64,000 nt of DNA from Clitoria ternatea. Its lineage: Eukaryota > Streptophyta > Magnoliopsida > Fabales > Fabaceae. Numbering within the stretch: position 1 is the stretch's first letter; every line of letters begins with the position of its first letter. Made by a program: the position numbers and the translations under genes. Below, piece after piece: positions 22,120 through 33,239 of the stretch. The notes under the pieces are model-generated. The model was not told the DNA's origin. It ran no database searches and worked only from the letters and a program-made list of their open reading frames with translations. The stretch covers positions 43,942,501 through 44,006,500 of the forward strand of contig CM075675.1 of the NCBI GenBank assembly GCA_037962975.1, in the 5' to 3' direction.

Positions 22120-25106
22120 TGAAACAACCTGACTTAATAAAGAGTAAAACCGAGACTAGGGAAATTTATTTTTTTTTCAAAATTTATAACGTTTAAGACG
22201 TTCATAATCAGCTCAGATTAAAAGTCGGGGTAAGTTAAAAACAATATAAAGGCAAGGGAAGACAAAAGCCGACCAGAGGAAGGGAATACCGGGTCCAAAT
22301 GCCACATGTTGGCAAGACCAGCTTTGGTCGCATAGCCCAGCGGAATACCGCGCTTGAGCGAGTTCTTTTCTCGGAAATCTCCCCGCTCGGAATTTAGTCC
22401 CAAGTCCACTCGGGGTTTGACCACTTCGGGTCATGCTTCACCCGGTACACTCACACTTAGCCAAATACTTATTCTAAATCTGAAAGGTCACATTCGCACC
22501 TCACTCAGTTGAATCTCCACTCGGGAAATGACTCCCTCGATCATTCCGCTCAGAGTCCATAAACCTTCCCTCACCCGGATTATTTCCCCAGTCCAATACC
22601 ACTCGGTATAATCCAACCACAATTCACTCGGAAGAGGACTCCTAAAATATACCTCAATCAAAACCATCACGCAACTCTTCCCTCAGAAGAGGTTCATTCG
22701 GGATTTCCCACTCGGGAATATTCAAACCCTTTCCCACTCGAGGTTTACTCATATTTTCACTCAATAACATATGGATTAGTCTTCCCTCGGAGGTAGCTCA
22801 CTCAAGTACATCCTACTTGGAACCATTATAAGCCTTCATCACTCAGAAAAAGGCCACACAACTAAAGCCTTACTCGACAATGGCTCTCCTATCAATATTC
22901 CACTCGGAATTCATTGACTTAGCATTATTCTCTCGATACCACGTAATGCATAATTCGGGTAGCTTTATAACAATGTAAATTATATGTATATATGCAATAT
23001 GTACTTGTTCACAATCCCAATAGTCAACCCATAATTAGATCCGTTCGGATTACAAGAGAGCCGGCCAAGGCTTTAACATATCTATTTACAATATATATAC
23101 TATATGTACACTTCAACAATCTGAGTGCTCCCCACTCGGACTTGAGGCCATCTCCTCATTTCCAGTCCGACCTGCATATACTGAAAAATATAGCCACAGT
23201 AGGGGTGAGCTTTTACATATTAAATGACAGTTATTGACTCGGATTAGTCATTATATTCTCAACTATACAGTATAATTCACAATTAACATTAACATACACT
23301 GCCATTCAATATTGCCACTCACTCGGCATCAATCAGTCAGAATTCATACAACTCATTCATGGCTATATTACTCATGTTACTCCCAAATATATATGTATAC
23401 ACAACACACGAACACCTTGCACTCGGCAACCATTTCAGTGAGCACACATTCATTCAATCGGAATTCACTCAATCATTCAAGGATATATTAATAATGTTAT
23501 TCTCAATAACAATGCACCTACATATTATGCATGCGGATCTGACTTAAACAATAATTTTCAGTTACAGATTCCTTCTCGGCCCCTCGTCCATTAGCCCTTC
23601 CCACGTGATACCGGTCACCTCATGACGTCTCGAGACTTAACTCTAGCTCTATCGGCTATCACGGGCTCTCACAGGATCTAGCCAAGAATCTGTAGCTGGA
23701 AATCATCTCATAGGGTTCTTGACCTTCCACGGGTCACCCTTCTTCTGTACATATGCAACCTTATGCATTTCATGTAGCCATTAAAATCATGACCGATTCC
23801 AGCACAGCATTTGGATTCACTCAGAAATCCACATTTTCATCACATGCCTCATATGCATTTTATCATAGTAAATCATAAGACAGGAATCAGTATAACCATA
23901 TCACAGTACATGCACTCGGCATTCTCAATGAAATCAACATGCACTTCAAACACAACGCTCCAAAAAGGAATCAGCATATCAAACCCACATCTCATGCATT
24001 CGGCAATCATAATGGCATTCACATATGCATGCATTCACTCAGAATTTCTCAAAAATATCAACATGCACTCAGGGACAGAATCGTCACAACATAAACAGAT
24101 CATAGCTATAACAAACCCGGGCGTTTCAAGCCCTATTGCCCAATCACAACGCATCAATCAGCACAAATCAACCATGACACCACACATTAGGATAAATTCA
24201 CTCGGAACCCGTCCATAAACCATGCATTTGAAATGTAAAGCGCCCCCTACCTGGAATGAAGATTCCAGAAGCTCCTCGAGCTCTCAACTCCGATCGGTTG
24301 CTCTCCGATCGTTCCTTCCCAATCAGGCGACCATACTTCTAGTCGTCCAACAACACTCTGCTCTCAGCTTTAGAAGAATCAACGCTGCTTCCTCTCGAGC
24401 AGCTCTGCCACCAAGGCACTCAACACTCTTGCATGTAAGGACAGTGGGGATTCCAAAGCTGTTCCATACCCGACCAGTCCTGTCTCCAAGACACCCAGAC
24501 TTCCAAGCATTCAACTGTGCAGGCAAGAACAGTGGAGGATCCTAAACCTCTGAAGCACTCAGCGTCCTGCTCACTTCTTGAGCAGCTCTGACCCACCATC
24601 CGTAGCATATTTCTACCTCTTTGGGCACCTAACGCTGCATACTTCCACTCGAGATGCCATTAGCCTTCGAGTGGAAGAAGAGGGTGTAGTAGAAGAAGCT
24701 TGGCTGATCGCAACGGCCCTCTGCATGCACGAGGAGAGATGGCTCACTCTCCCCTGCAGTCCGATTCTCACCAGCACTGGAGGGCTTCGAGCCCCAAGGA
24801 CCAACAGCGGCTGATGAAGAGAGGAAGACAACGGTGAAGAAGAAAGAAAGCTGGTTACATGCACAAGAAGAAATGCCCAGCTCTCAAGGTCTTTTCTCCA
24901 ACAGTGTGAAAATGAGGGAAAGAGGAAGCTGAAGCCCTTTTATACCACCAGGGCACATGCGTCCTTTTCCTGGCTCTCATTAGCCAATCAGCAATGACAC
25001 TAACTTACCCACTGACTCTCGGTCTAGCATTACATTAATCACGTTCCATGATGTAATTTAAATACAATTACCGTAAGGATTAAGATATGAGTTTTAGGAT
25101 GTTACA
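22120..25106 (-). mobile_element. Solo LTR (TGTAACATCC family) in the gypsy protease
   Basis: This 2987-bp insert is flanked by TATAA at 22115-22119 and 25107-25111. Removing it restores the gypsy protease context, as the homologous uninterrupted stretch at 33350-33430 shows. Read on the minus strand it begins TGTAACATCCTAAAAC, has a TATA box GGTATAAAAGGG at about 24936-24947, and ends GTTGTTTCA. The 3' half is packed with CCGAGTG-type motifs (CACTCGG on the plus strand). It has no protein domains. It resembles 46916-49842 in length, ends and motif content. Confidence 0.8.
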
Positions 25107-25111
25107 TATAA

Positions 25112-25340
25112 GGCTACAAAACTACATCAGTAAAACCCATTCTTTTGAAGCAATTGTAAAAGATAACGTCACAGGAACTTCCCTGGTCAATAAGGATTCT
25201 CTTTACATCCTTGTTAGTTATCACAGTAATAATGACCACAGCATCATCGCCTCCTGGAATGGTTGGGCCGAAATCATAGTCTTTAAATGAGACCACCAGT
25301 GCAATCATGTCGTCCCTGAAGGGGCGGTTATCTCTGGGCT
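25112..25340 (-). pseudogene. Gypsy aspartic protease, active-site half
   Basis: The minus-strand frame 25114-25308 reads DDAVVIITVITNKDVKRILI then DQGSSCDVIFYNCFKRMG. ILIDQGSSCDV is the protease active-site loop, normally LVD-GSSA. The catalytic Asp is kept. The solo LTR interrupts the domain just after GFTDVVL. Confidence 0.8.
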
Positions 25341-26900
25341 TTCCTTATACAGATAAAATCATCCAATGATGATTCTTGCGAGCCGTAATGGACGCTCCTC
25401 CTCTAGCAAATCCTCCAGCATCATATCGATCACCTCGCATCGGCCTTGCCTTTGCTGCTGAGGTATTCTGTCCTGCTGAGCCCTTTCACTGATCACCACT
25501 CCCTTATGTTTCTCAGCAGCTGTGAATCTCCTGACCGGATTACGACTATTATCACACTCGTCATCACGGTCTCTCCCTCTTTTCTCCATCATGTCTGGTT
25601 CATCTAAGGATTTCTCCTTAAATAAGTACTGTTTCAACTTTCCCTCTCTAATGAGGGTCTCTACTGCATTCTTCAACGCCTTGCATTCATCTGTGGTATG
25701 GCTGACCTGTTCGTGGAAAGCGTAGTATTTTCGAGAGTTACCAGGTCTTTTCATTGGAAGAGGCTTCTTTATCCCATAAACACTTAGCGTGGGTCAGCCA
25801 ACTTCCCTCAAGATTTGAGAGTGCCTGGAGTTCAGCGGGGCGTAGTTACTAAAAGAGGCTACATGCCTATCTCGCTGTTGAGGTTGGGTGCTCATGAAAT
25901 CGTCTCTCTGAGCATGCTTCTCTGGCCTCACCCTCTCCTTATCTCTCCGCGGTTGCTGTAGGGGCACTGACGGCTTCAGTCTAGCTGCTGTGGCTTCCAG
26001 GTACATCTCTATGCCCACATACTTCGAAGCTTTCCTTCGAAACTCCTCAAACGTCACCGGAGGACTCTTTGCCAAAGACAAAGCAAATGCTGACCCAGGC
26101 TATAGAGCTTCAACAACAATATGAAGTTGAATAGCCTCCGTAAGGTTAGGCACCAAAGCTGTCTCTTTGTAAAACCTTTTTAGAAACTCTTTAAGAGTTT
26201 CATTCTCTCCCTACCTGATCTGAGCCAAGGTATGAGAAGTCCTAGGAATATCTCTGGAAATAACAAAATGGCTCTCAAATGCAGCAGCCATTTCCTCCCA
26301 AGAGTTTATCGAACCTGAAGGTAAACTCTTGAACCAGCTAAGAGCTTCTTTCGTCAAGGTCCATGGGAACATCCTGCACATCATGTCCTCATCTGCTCCC
26401 AGATACATGGCCTCATACACGTAAGCATCAAGATGCTTAGTGGGATCTGTCTTTCTATTATACTTTCCAATCGAAAGTGGCTGGGTGGTTTATAGATGCT
26501 TGGGGATAAGTACACTCATGAGCCTCCTTGAAAAAAGAGACATTGAGTCTGTATGTTCCAGAGGTCACCAACGCCTACTCCTTCCTTCTTCCACTGACTC
26601 TATCTCCAGAGTCTTGAGTTTGTTCCCTCTCCTCATAGGTGGGAATCTTCGAATATTAGAGAGTAGTGGACTTCTCTCTCGCGGATGTATGATGAGTCTC
26701 CTCAGCCTGAGACATGGCTTTGTCCCCTGTCACCCTTTTCTCCACTCTTAGCTCCATCAACTCCTCCCTGAGTTACCTTATAACTTCGTCTCGAGGGTCG
26801 GGAGTTGCAACAGGTACCATTCTCCTCGAGTGGGTTACAGGAGATTCGAAAACAAGTCTCCTACCAGTCTGCTGATGGGTCACATCCTCCACATGACCAT
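25341..26900 (-). pseudogene. Gypsy gag region
   Basis: The minus-strand frame 26211-26420 holds the capsid core (FPWTLTKEALSWFKSLPSGS, SWEEMAAAFESHF), typical of PF03732 Retrotrans_gag. Frame 25794-26081 continues it (EFRRKASKYVGIEMYLEATA) with a basic linker. Frame 25359-25754 contains a knuckle-like YYAFHEQVSHTTDECKALKN, in which one of the Cys ligands seen in relatives appears replaced by Ala. The frames are separated by stops (about 25790, 26100 and 26210). The N-terminus lies between 26420 and about 26880. Confidence 0.8.
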
Positions 26901-26963
26901 CCACAAAATCGCGTCCATCTCATTCCATGCTACTGAACTTTTGTGAAAAGTGGGAATAACTCT

Positions 26964-26987
26964 ATCGAGTCCTACTGGGCGTGCCAA
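26964..26987 (-). promoter_or_regulatory. Primer-binding-site region of the gypsy element
   Basis: Directly inside the 5' LTR (26988-27788), the minus strand reads TTGGCACGCCCAGTAGGACT. A TGG start next to the LTR is what a tRNA 3' CCA end would pair with. I cannot say which tRNA from the sequence alone. Confidence 0.6.
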
Positions 26988-27788
26988 TGAACTAGTCTGA
27001 ACCAGGGCATGGAATCCGGTGTGGGAACCGGCTACAAAAGTTGATGATTTCAATATTTGTACATCGGTACAGTGGGTATCCGGTATTATAATCCGATCTC
27101 TCAGTGGGAGAGATCGGTCTTGTTGTCCTGGAGATCCTTCACACCAGAGTTTCACGTTGTTAGGGGGCCAAAGGTGGTGTCACCTGCGAAGATTTTTCGA
27201 CGCTCAAGTTAGTAGAGTGTATGAGAACTCGGAGAACACTTAAGCAATGCAATAGTAGAATAAGAGTAAGAACAACATAACCTTGCATGTGTTGGAGAAT
27301 ATGCTATTTATAGTGAACGTGGAAAATGAATCGTTGGGCGCAAGTGGGCCCAGGGGTTCTGATGCCATGGCAACATATCAATCAGAGTAGTTCAATGTTT
27401 AGTGTATGACAGAGGGTAAGTCAATGATCAGTGTATGATTCTGATACAGGAATAGGGATAATCCACCTTTTTCGTATATCACACCTGTAATTGTACTTGC
27501 TCATTTTAGTGAATGATATAGACATATTCCGCTGTGCAGGGTATCTATTTTGATAAGTAATGACTCCACTTATCTTATCGAGACACTGAGGCAAATGGTT
27601 ATACGTGACGGAAGGATAAGAGCGGATGAAGTATCCGGTATCTCAGATGCAACCTCGGATGACCAGTGAAGGATGGACTCCTAATATCATGTCTTTACAA
27701 TACGGATATTGACATGTGATACCGGTTGTCTTTCCAGTACAGCCAAGATGACGTCTCATTATTGGGGGCCGGTATCCAGACCGGATCA
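26988..27788 (-). repeat. Gypsy element 5' LTR
   Basis: This is the high-coordinate LTR of the minus-strand element. It is 801 bp, direct repeat of 11931-12732, with TG/CA ends and AGTAT outside. On the minus strand it contains CTATAAATAG (complement of 27303-27312), a likely TATA box for genomic transcription towards gag. Confidence 0.9.
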
Positions 27789-28209
27789 AGTATTATAAGT
27801 AACTTAGTAGCTAATGTTTCATTCTTTTTAATTTTTAATTGTAGGACAAAAACAAACATATTTTTTACAAAGTTATTGATTTTATAACATTGTTTGTCTA
27901 ACAACAGTTAATTAATTCCAATAGCATAAAATTTTTTACAAATGTAGTTTTAGACAAATTCTAGTAAGTTTGTTGAGTTTTTTGTAATTCAATTTTTTAT
28001 AAGTCAATTTTTTAATAATCTTTTTTAAAAAAATAGGTCGCCTGATCAAGCTTGTAACCTATTGAAGATCGGGTTAGGGCCTCTAATTTCAAGGTCTGGA
28101 TTTATACGGGCCTTTTTTTGCCTGACCCTAAATAGCCAGTAACCAGATGAAGCCCAGCCCGTTTAGGGTCGCCCTCCCGAATTGCCAGCTATTGGGACAG
28201 AGCTTCTAG

Positions 28210-28717
28210 TGTTTGTACCGGTCTCAACTCTCTCTTATGTATTAGTAAGAATTCGATATTATTTCTCCTGGTCTAGTGGAGAATCAGAAGTCTTTGTGTT
28301 ATCACACCAATCTAATACGTTGGGGAGCGAAAGAAAGTGTTACCTGTAATAACATTCCGACGCTTTAGCTAGTTCATATACTTAATATCGGAGCTCAAAC
28401 ATAAATTTAAATAAAGAGTATTTATAGAAGTGGGTGACAGTTGAGTCCTACATGGTGTTGTGTTGATACAGATTCAGGAATCATGGGAAAAAACTGACAC
28501 CTACCAAGACATTTTTGACACCCTTTGCAGGTTAGTTGTCGGTATCCCCTAACAGATCTGTCAGACTCACCATGACACCAGTTTGTAAGGACTTCGATCA
28601 TGGGATAAACTCTTTGTTAGGGTCCTTTAGTTCATTATGTGTTTTGTATGAATATGTCTTCATGGTTCTAGACACAATCCAATGTCGAGTCTTTAGGCCA
28701 ATATGCGAGCCAGATCA
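28210..28717 (-). repeat. LTR of the second gypsy element
   Basis: It runs TGTTTGTACCGG...CAGATCA on the plus strand. It ends exactly where a conserved polypurine-type tract begins: TTTGCTCCCTAGC at 28718-28730, compared with TTTGTCCCCTAGC at 12733-12745. It is 508 bp, with CCGGT motifs as in the other LTRs of this group. The left boundary is less certain. Confidence 0.6.
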
Positions 28718-29384
28718 TTTGCTCCCTAGCTTGTTAAAGTGGCCCAGTGGTTGCTTCAACGGGCTAAGTCATAGCCCTCTAACGAAATAATGAATAAAAA
28801 ATGTTTCTGGTTTTAGCTGGTATGACAACCTTTTGTGGGCATAGCTTTTGAAAATGGCAGCCGATCTTAACATCTTGCATCAGTGGTGAAAGTGTTTGGA
28901 CACATGGCATGTGTTGGTTGGTTGGCGATGATTCACTTCCATGGGCTTGTCAGACGATATGCGAAGCGATGTAACCCTTTAACGTTCCCGTGTAACTACC
29001 CCCAACCTTGATTATAAAAGGAGGCTCATTTGTACGCTAAAGGTACTTTGCTATCCAGACTGAAACAGTGCTTTGATCTTAATCCTCTAAACCAATGAAC
29101 TCTTTAAAGTTCTGGCTCGCATAAAAAAAAAGTACTCACCGTATCACACCAGGTAACCATTTGTTTTCCTTTATGCTTAAGTCTTGCTTTTTGTAAGTTA
29201 CATAAAAAATGATAGAAAACATGAGTAAAGAGTCTATGAGGGAAATAACACTGCTATTGGCATAGTCAACGACCTCATCTCAACTTAATCTGGAGCTTGC
29301 CTCGTTAAAACCTTCTTAAGGAAAACCCAATGGCAAAAACCCTAAGTTAGGAAAAAGAGTACACATTGAATACCGGGTAGCTGT
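28718..29384. promoter_or_regulatory. 3' region of second gypsy element with relic antisense promoter
   Basis: ATTATAAAAGGAGG at 29011-29024 corresponds to the antisense TATA box of the first element. The antisense ORF that should follow is deleted: within about 300 bp the sequence reaches the 3' region after the integrase. There, 29300-29360 repeats the segment conserved at 18390-18455. Confidence 0.5.
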
Positions 29385-30320
29385 AATATGCTTAGAGATT
29401 TTGAATGTTCTATTTGTTATTAATAATGATGTCATCTAAAGTCTCCAACTGATATGTGTCTTTGTGTGTAACTTTAGCTACCTTGTAGGGTCCTTCCCAG
29501 TTTAGGGCAAGTTTCCCTTGGTGAGAGAACTTATTTCCTTTGTTGGTTCACTGTAGAACTAGGTCAAGAGCTAGACTTTCTTATTATACCATAATGCAAC
29601 CTTAGCTTTGATAGCTTGATCTCCGATTAAGGAAACTTCTTTTACCTCAGAAACGTTATCCAACTTATTGCACAGGTTATCCTTATTTTCGTTCCTAACA
29701 AATTCTGGGATCAAAATGGAGCCTCGTGGATTTCCACCGGTATGACGACTTCCACTCCATATGTGAGCCTAAAGGATGATTTGTTAGGTTGAAGAGTGAG
29801 GTGTGGTTTGGTATGCCTATAGGACATGGCAGAGTTAGTTCGTCCAATCTCCTTTGGCTTTTGCCAGACATTTCTTTAATCCCTTAAGAATTTCTCTATT
29901 CACCATCTCGACTTGGCCATTAGTCTGGGGATGTTATATTGAAGAAAAGGTTTGTGTGATCTTAAGTCCTTCTAGTAACTCTGTAAAATTCTGGTTTGTG
30001 AATTAAGTGTCGTTATTAGTAACGGTTCACCCTAGGACACCAAAACTTACAATGATGTTATCATAGACAAAACGTCTAGTTTGTGTCGATGTAATATGCA
30101 CAACGACTTTGACTTCAATCCACTTAATGAAATAATCCACCCCTACAATGAGGTATTAAACATTGCTTTATGTTGTTGGAAAGTGCCCTAAGATGTTGAG
30201 TCCCCATTAGTGAAAAGGCCAAAGGACAACAAACATGAATAAATCTTTTGTCAGTGTGTGATGCAAATTGGTAAGCAGAGTAAGGATCACATCGTTTGAC
30301 ATACTCTATCATGTCTTGTT
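29385..30320 (-). pseudogene. Degenerate gypsy integrase (second element)
   Basis: The nucleotide sequence aligns with 18473-19430, for example CACTTAATGAAATAATCCAC (30119-30138) with the corresponding stretch at 19232-19251. The minus-strand translation around 30124-30312 is broken by substitutions and frameshifts. Only short integrase fragments read through. It is clearly non-functional. Confidence 0.7.
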
Positions 30321-31753
30321 TTAGAATGGGTCACCAGTAACTGGCTTGAAGGATTTTGCTTATGAGACTTCTTCCTTCAGAATGATGGCCACATTGACCC
30401 TCATGGACCTCCTCCATTACATCCATGGATTCATTTTCATTGAGGAACTTGAGATATAGGACGGAGAAGCCGCGTCAAAATATGACGTTGTCTACCATGG
30501 TAAAGTAAGGTAACTTATATCTCAGTTTCTTCTTCGCTATATGGTTCATTGGGAATTAGCAATTGACTATATACTAGATAATGGGAGAAAGCCATAAGTC
30601 ATCATCAAATGCTCTAGCAAGTATGGCACAAATTTGGGGTAGGGTTGACACGTTAGGGGTAGTGAAAATGCTTTGGATGAAGGTTGTAATGAAACTGACT
30701 TTCTTGGTATTGTCTAGTCTAGACAATACACCAACACATATGTTTTCCTCGTGTGGCACATGCTTAAAACTAACGTGTTTGAACTTCTCATCAATTCATT
30801 CACACTTACCAAGTACTGCTATAATAATGGCTCCTTGGCTTGGTACTTGCCAGAGACTCGGGAAATTACCAATTGTGAGTCACTGTATAGTGTAATAACT
30901 TTTGCCCCAACGTCCATTGCTATGTGCAGTTTGACGTGACATGCTTCATACTCAGCCTAGTTGTTAGAGGTTTTGAAATCAAATCTTAGGGAGATCTCGA
31001 GGTGAACTTTGTCATCACTTTCCACAACCACATCGGCTTCATAACCCTTGCTGTTAGAGGACCCATCCACAAGCATCATCCAATGAGAACGCTTATCTCA
31101 AGTTTTCATCAGTCAATAGCAACAAAATCGGTTAAGACCTGACCCTTGATAATATTCTAGGGCTCGTAGATGATATCAAACTTAGACAACTCGATGGCCT
31201 ATTTAATTATCCTTCCAGCCAAGTCTGACTTGAGTAGTACTATTTCTAAGTGGTAGATTAGTCCATACCATTATGGGATAGGCATTGAAGTATAGTCTTA
31301 GTCATTGGGATGCCTAAACAATTACCAATGCAGCTTTCTCAATCTTTCTAATACTAGAGCTCTACACCCTAAACCGTCTTACCAATGAAATATATGGGTT
31401 ATTATCCCTTCAAGGTTTCTTTTACTAGGATTTTTTACTAGAATGGGCGGTTTGGCCAAGACGTCCTTCAGTCTCTGGAATGTCATCTCTTGCTCCTTTC
31501 CTCATTTGTATTTTTTGTTTTTCTTCAAAATTTTATAAAGGGGAAGGGACTGGTGTGCAATCTTTGCATTAAATCTAGCCAAGGCAGCGATCTTTCCATT
31601 CAAAGATTAGACATCCCTAAAGTTATTAGGAGTCTACAACTCCTGGATTACTTTGCATTTGTGTGGATTAGCCTCTATCCATCGTTGGGTCAGCATGAAA
31701 CCAAAGAATCTTTTTCTTGGTATGGCAAAGGTACACTTGAGGGGATTTAGACA
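30321..31753 (-). pseudogene. Degenerate RNase H domains and RT end (second element)
   Basis: The minus-strand frame 30574-30759 contains SRLDNTKKVSFITTFIQSIF, corresponding to the linker between RNase H and integrase (SRLASTKQPGSTTTVVQSTL in the first element). Around 31030-31110 is the second RNase H start. 31634-31753 carries LNPLKCTFAI and FFGFMLTQRWIEANPHKC from the RT thumb. Frames change repeatedly. The Cassandra LTR is inserted after KCTFAI-GK in the RT. Confidence 0.7.
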
Positions 31754-32236
31754 GGTAACGCCTTGGCAGCTTTTCAGGAATGAACGACTTTCCAGTGTGC
31801 TTTTTTCCTCACTCACACACTTCCTGAGAACTTCCCAAGAACTTCCCAGGAGGTCACCCATCCTAGAATTTCTCTAAGTTAAGCACGCTTAACTTTGGAG
31901 TCCTTAAGTGATGGGCCACCGAAAAGGCTAATGCATTTGTTAGTATAGGTGGTATGAATTCATTCCTTTAAGCTATCCTCGACTGTATAGTCTCATACCT
32001 ATACAGTTTTTGGATCCCTCTCATTCTGGTATGTATTCGGTTCGTTCATGTGTCCCTCACACTAGAAGCCTGCCAAGAGCTGCTCTTTATTTGTGCCTAT
32101 GCACTAGCGATCAATCCTCACCCTCAAAAGTGTCCAGGATGTTACTTCCCCGTTGGAAGCCTGCCAAGAGCCGCTCCTTGTTCGTGCCCATGCACCGATG
32201 ATCACTCCCCGTCCTCAACAGCACCGGGATATCACA
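31754..32236 (-). mobile_element. Cassandra-type TRIM solo LTR with 5S-like domain
   Basis: The 483-bp insert is flanked by AGACA at 31749-31753 and 32237-32241. Its removal rejoins gypsy RT sequence. On the minus strand it starts TGTGATATCCCGG and ends GGCGTTACC (probably once ACA). It contains a 5S-rRNA-like block (31842-31901). TRIM LTRs that carry a 5S domain with Pol III promoter boxes are the defining trait of the Cassandra family. No second LTR or internal region is present, so it is a solo LTR. A 91-bp tandem duplication lies at its 5' end (32065-32236). Confidence 0.75.
31842..31901 (-). other. 5S-rRNA-like domain within the TRIM LTR
   Basis: On the minus strand the block reads ACTCCAAAGTTAAGCGTGCT, then a diverged stretch of about 18 bp, then AGGATGGGTGACCTCCTGGG and AAG. 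These correspond to the internal A-box/IE and C-box control region of plant 5S rRNA genes. The 5' and 3' thirds of a real 5S gene are absent, so this is not a 5S gene. The promoter boxes look largely intact, so Pol III binding is conceivable. Confidence 0.8.
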
Positions 32237-33165
32237 AGACACATATTATACTATTTTAGCCAGTCAAAAATCTTCTTGAGATCAATGATATAATCACCAC
32301 TACCGAGGTCTTAGCGATGCTATCATCTACGTATACCTCTACTGGCTTAGTGTGCATGCCTTCGAAGATGTAATTGATCATACGTTGATAGGTGCCCCGA
32401 TATTCTTCAGAACAAATGGCATGATGGTATAACAGATAACACCATTGTCATTGATGAATGTTGTCTTTTCTTGATCCTCTTCCCACCTTAAAATTTGATT
32501 AATGTTGGGGAGGGAAGATAAAAATTGGTATCCGGAGGAATCATCAACCACCCGATCAATGTTGGGGAGGGCGTAAGGGTTCTTAGGTCAACATCAGTTC
32601 AATTTGACATAATCAATACACATCTGTCATTTGTCATTGGATTTCTAAACCATGACAATGCTAGAGAGCTAAGAAGAGTACCAAATTTCTCTTATGAAAC
32701 TGGCCTTAAGAAGTTCTTCGATCTGTTCACAAGCATTCTCTTGCTTTTCTAGGCCTAAACGCCTTTTCTTCTACATGAATAGCTTTGCTTCATGGTACAT
32801 TGCCAACTTGTGGCAGGAAAAGTTAGAGTCGACATTGGGCATGTCAGTCGCGGCCTAAGCAAATAGTCCTTTAAATTATGGGAGAAGTTCTACCATCCTC
32901 TTCTTCATATTAGCGTCTAGCTTGTCATTGATGTGCCTAATCCTATTAGCAATATCTCCAAGCATAATAACCTTGGAACCTTCATTCGATGTAGACTTTG
33001 AAGGGTTGAGAAGGTCAATCTTTAATTCTTCTCTAAGGTCCAGGTTAATGAGGCTGACTGATCTTATCGGTGTGTCTCCATTCTTTAAATTTCTTTTCTT
33101 GTATATCACCTTCTCCCTTACCATGTTTAAACTTAAATGATAGCAATATTGAGTCATCTATTGGT
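32237..33165 (-). pseudogene. Degenerate gypsy RT N-terminal half and linker (second element)
   Basis: 32237-32760 aligns with the RT fingers/palm of the first element (21000-21540) but is full of frameshifts. A short phrase AATGTTGGGGAGGG occurs twice (about 32502 and 32559), a small local duplication. The frame 32876-33157 on the minus strand is the linker (LINLDLREELKIDLLNPSKS compared with LIDLDPRVELKIDPFNPSKP). Confidence 0.75.
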
Positions 33166-33239
33166 CACTACGGATAAAGGAAATCTAATTATTTTTGTTA
33201 ATAATCTTGATTGGGAGATGATGGTTAGACATTATAGCT

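Larger units (their letters stand above)
11931..27788 (-). mobile_element. Ty3/gypsy Tat-type retrotransposon, both LTRs
   Basis: Two direct repeats of about 800 bp (11931-12732 and 26988-27788) bound the element. Each runs TGAACT...GGATCA on the plus strand, and each outer side carries AGTAT (11926-11930 and 27789-27793), a perfect 5-bp target duplication. Coding order on the minus strand is gag, protease, RT, RNase H, a second RNase H and integrase. The extra RNase H and the antisense ORF place it in the plant Tat group. Two younger solo LTRs are inserted in it. LTR copies differ at scattered, mostly transitional positions and pol has many stops, so it is not recent and not autonomous. Confidence 0.9.
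11190..28193. mobile_element. Old hAT-like element split by the gypsy insertion
   Basis: The left end reads TAGAGCTAGCAAAATGGGCC. The right end on the opposite strand reads AATAGCTGGCAATTCGGGAG. This is the AGCTGGCAA-type terminal repeat of plant hAT elements. The 8 bp outside each end, GGGGCACA (11182-11189) and GGGACAGA (28194-28201), match at 6 of 8 positions, as expected of an aged target duplication. Only about 1.1 kb of its own sequence remains (11190-11930 and 27789-28193); the rest is the later gypsy insertion. No transposase is visible. The pairing across 17 kb is an inference. Confidence 0.45.

Noticed and set aside
24222..24864. ORFs of about 60-107 codons on both strands
   Set aside because: They lie in the leader part of a solo LTR and have no motifs or conserved counterpart in the related copy at 46916-49842.
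31842..31901. 5S rRNA gene
   Set aside because: Only the central control region matches; the 5' and 3' thirds are missing and the block sits inside a TSD-flanked LTR.
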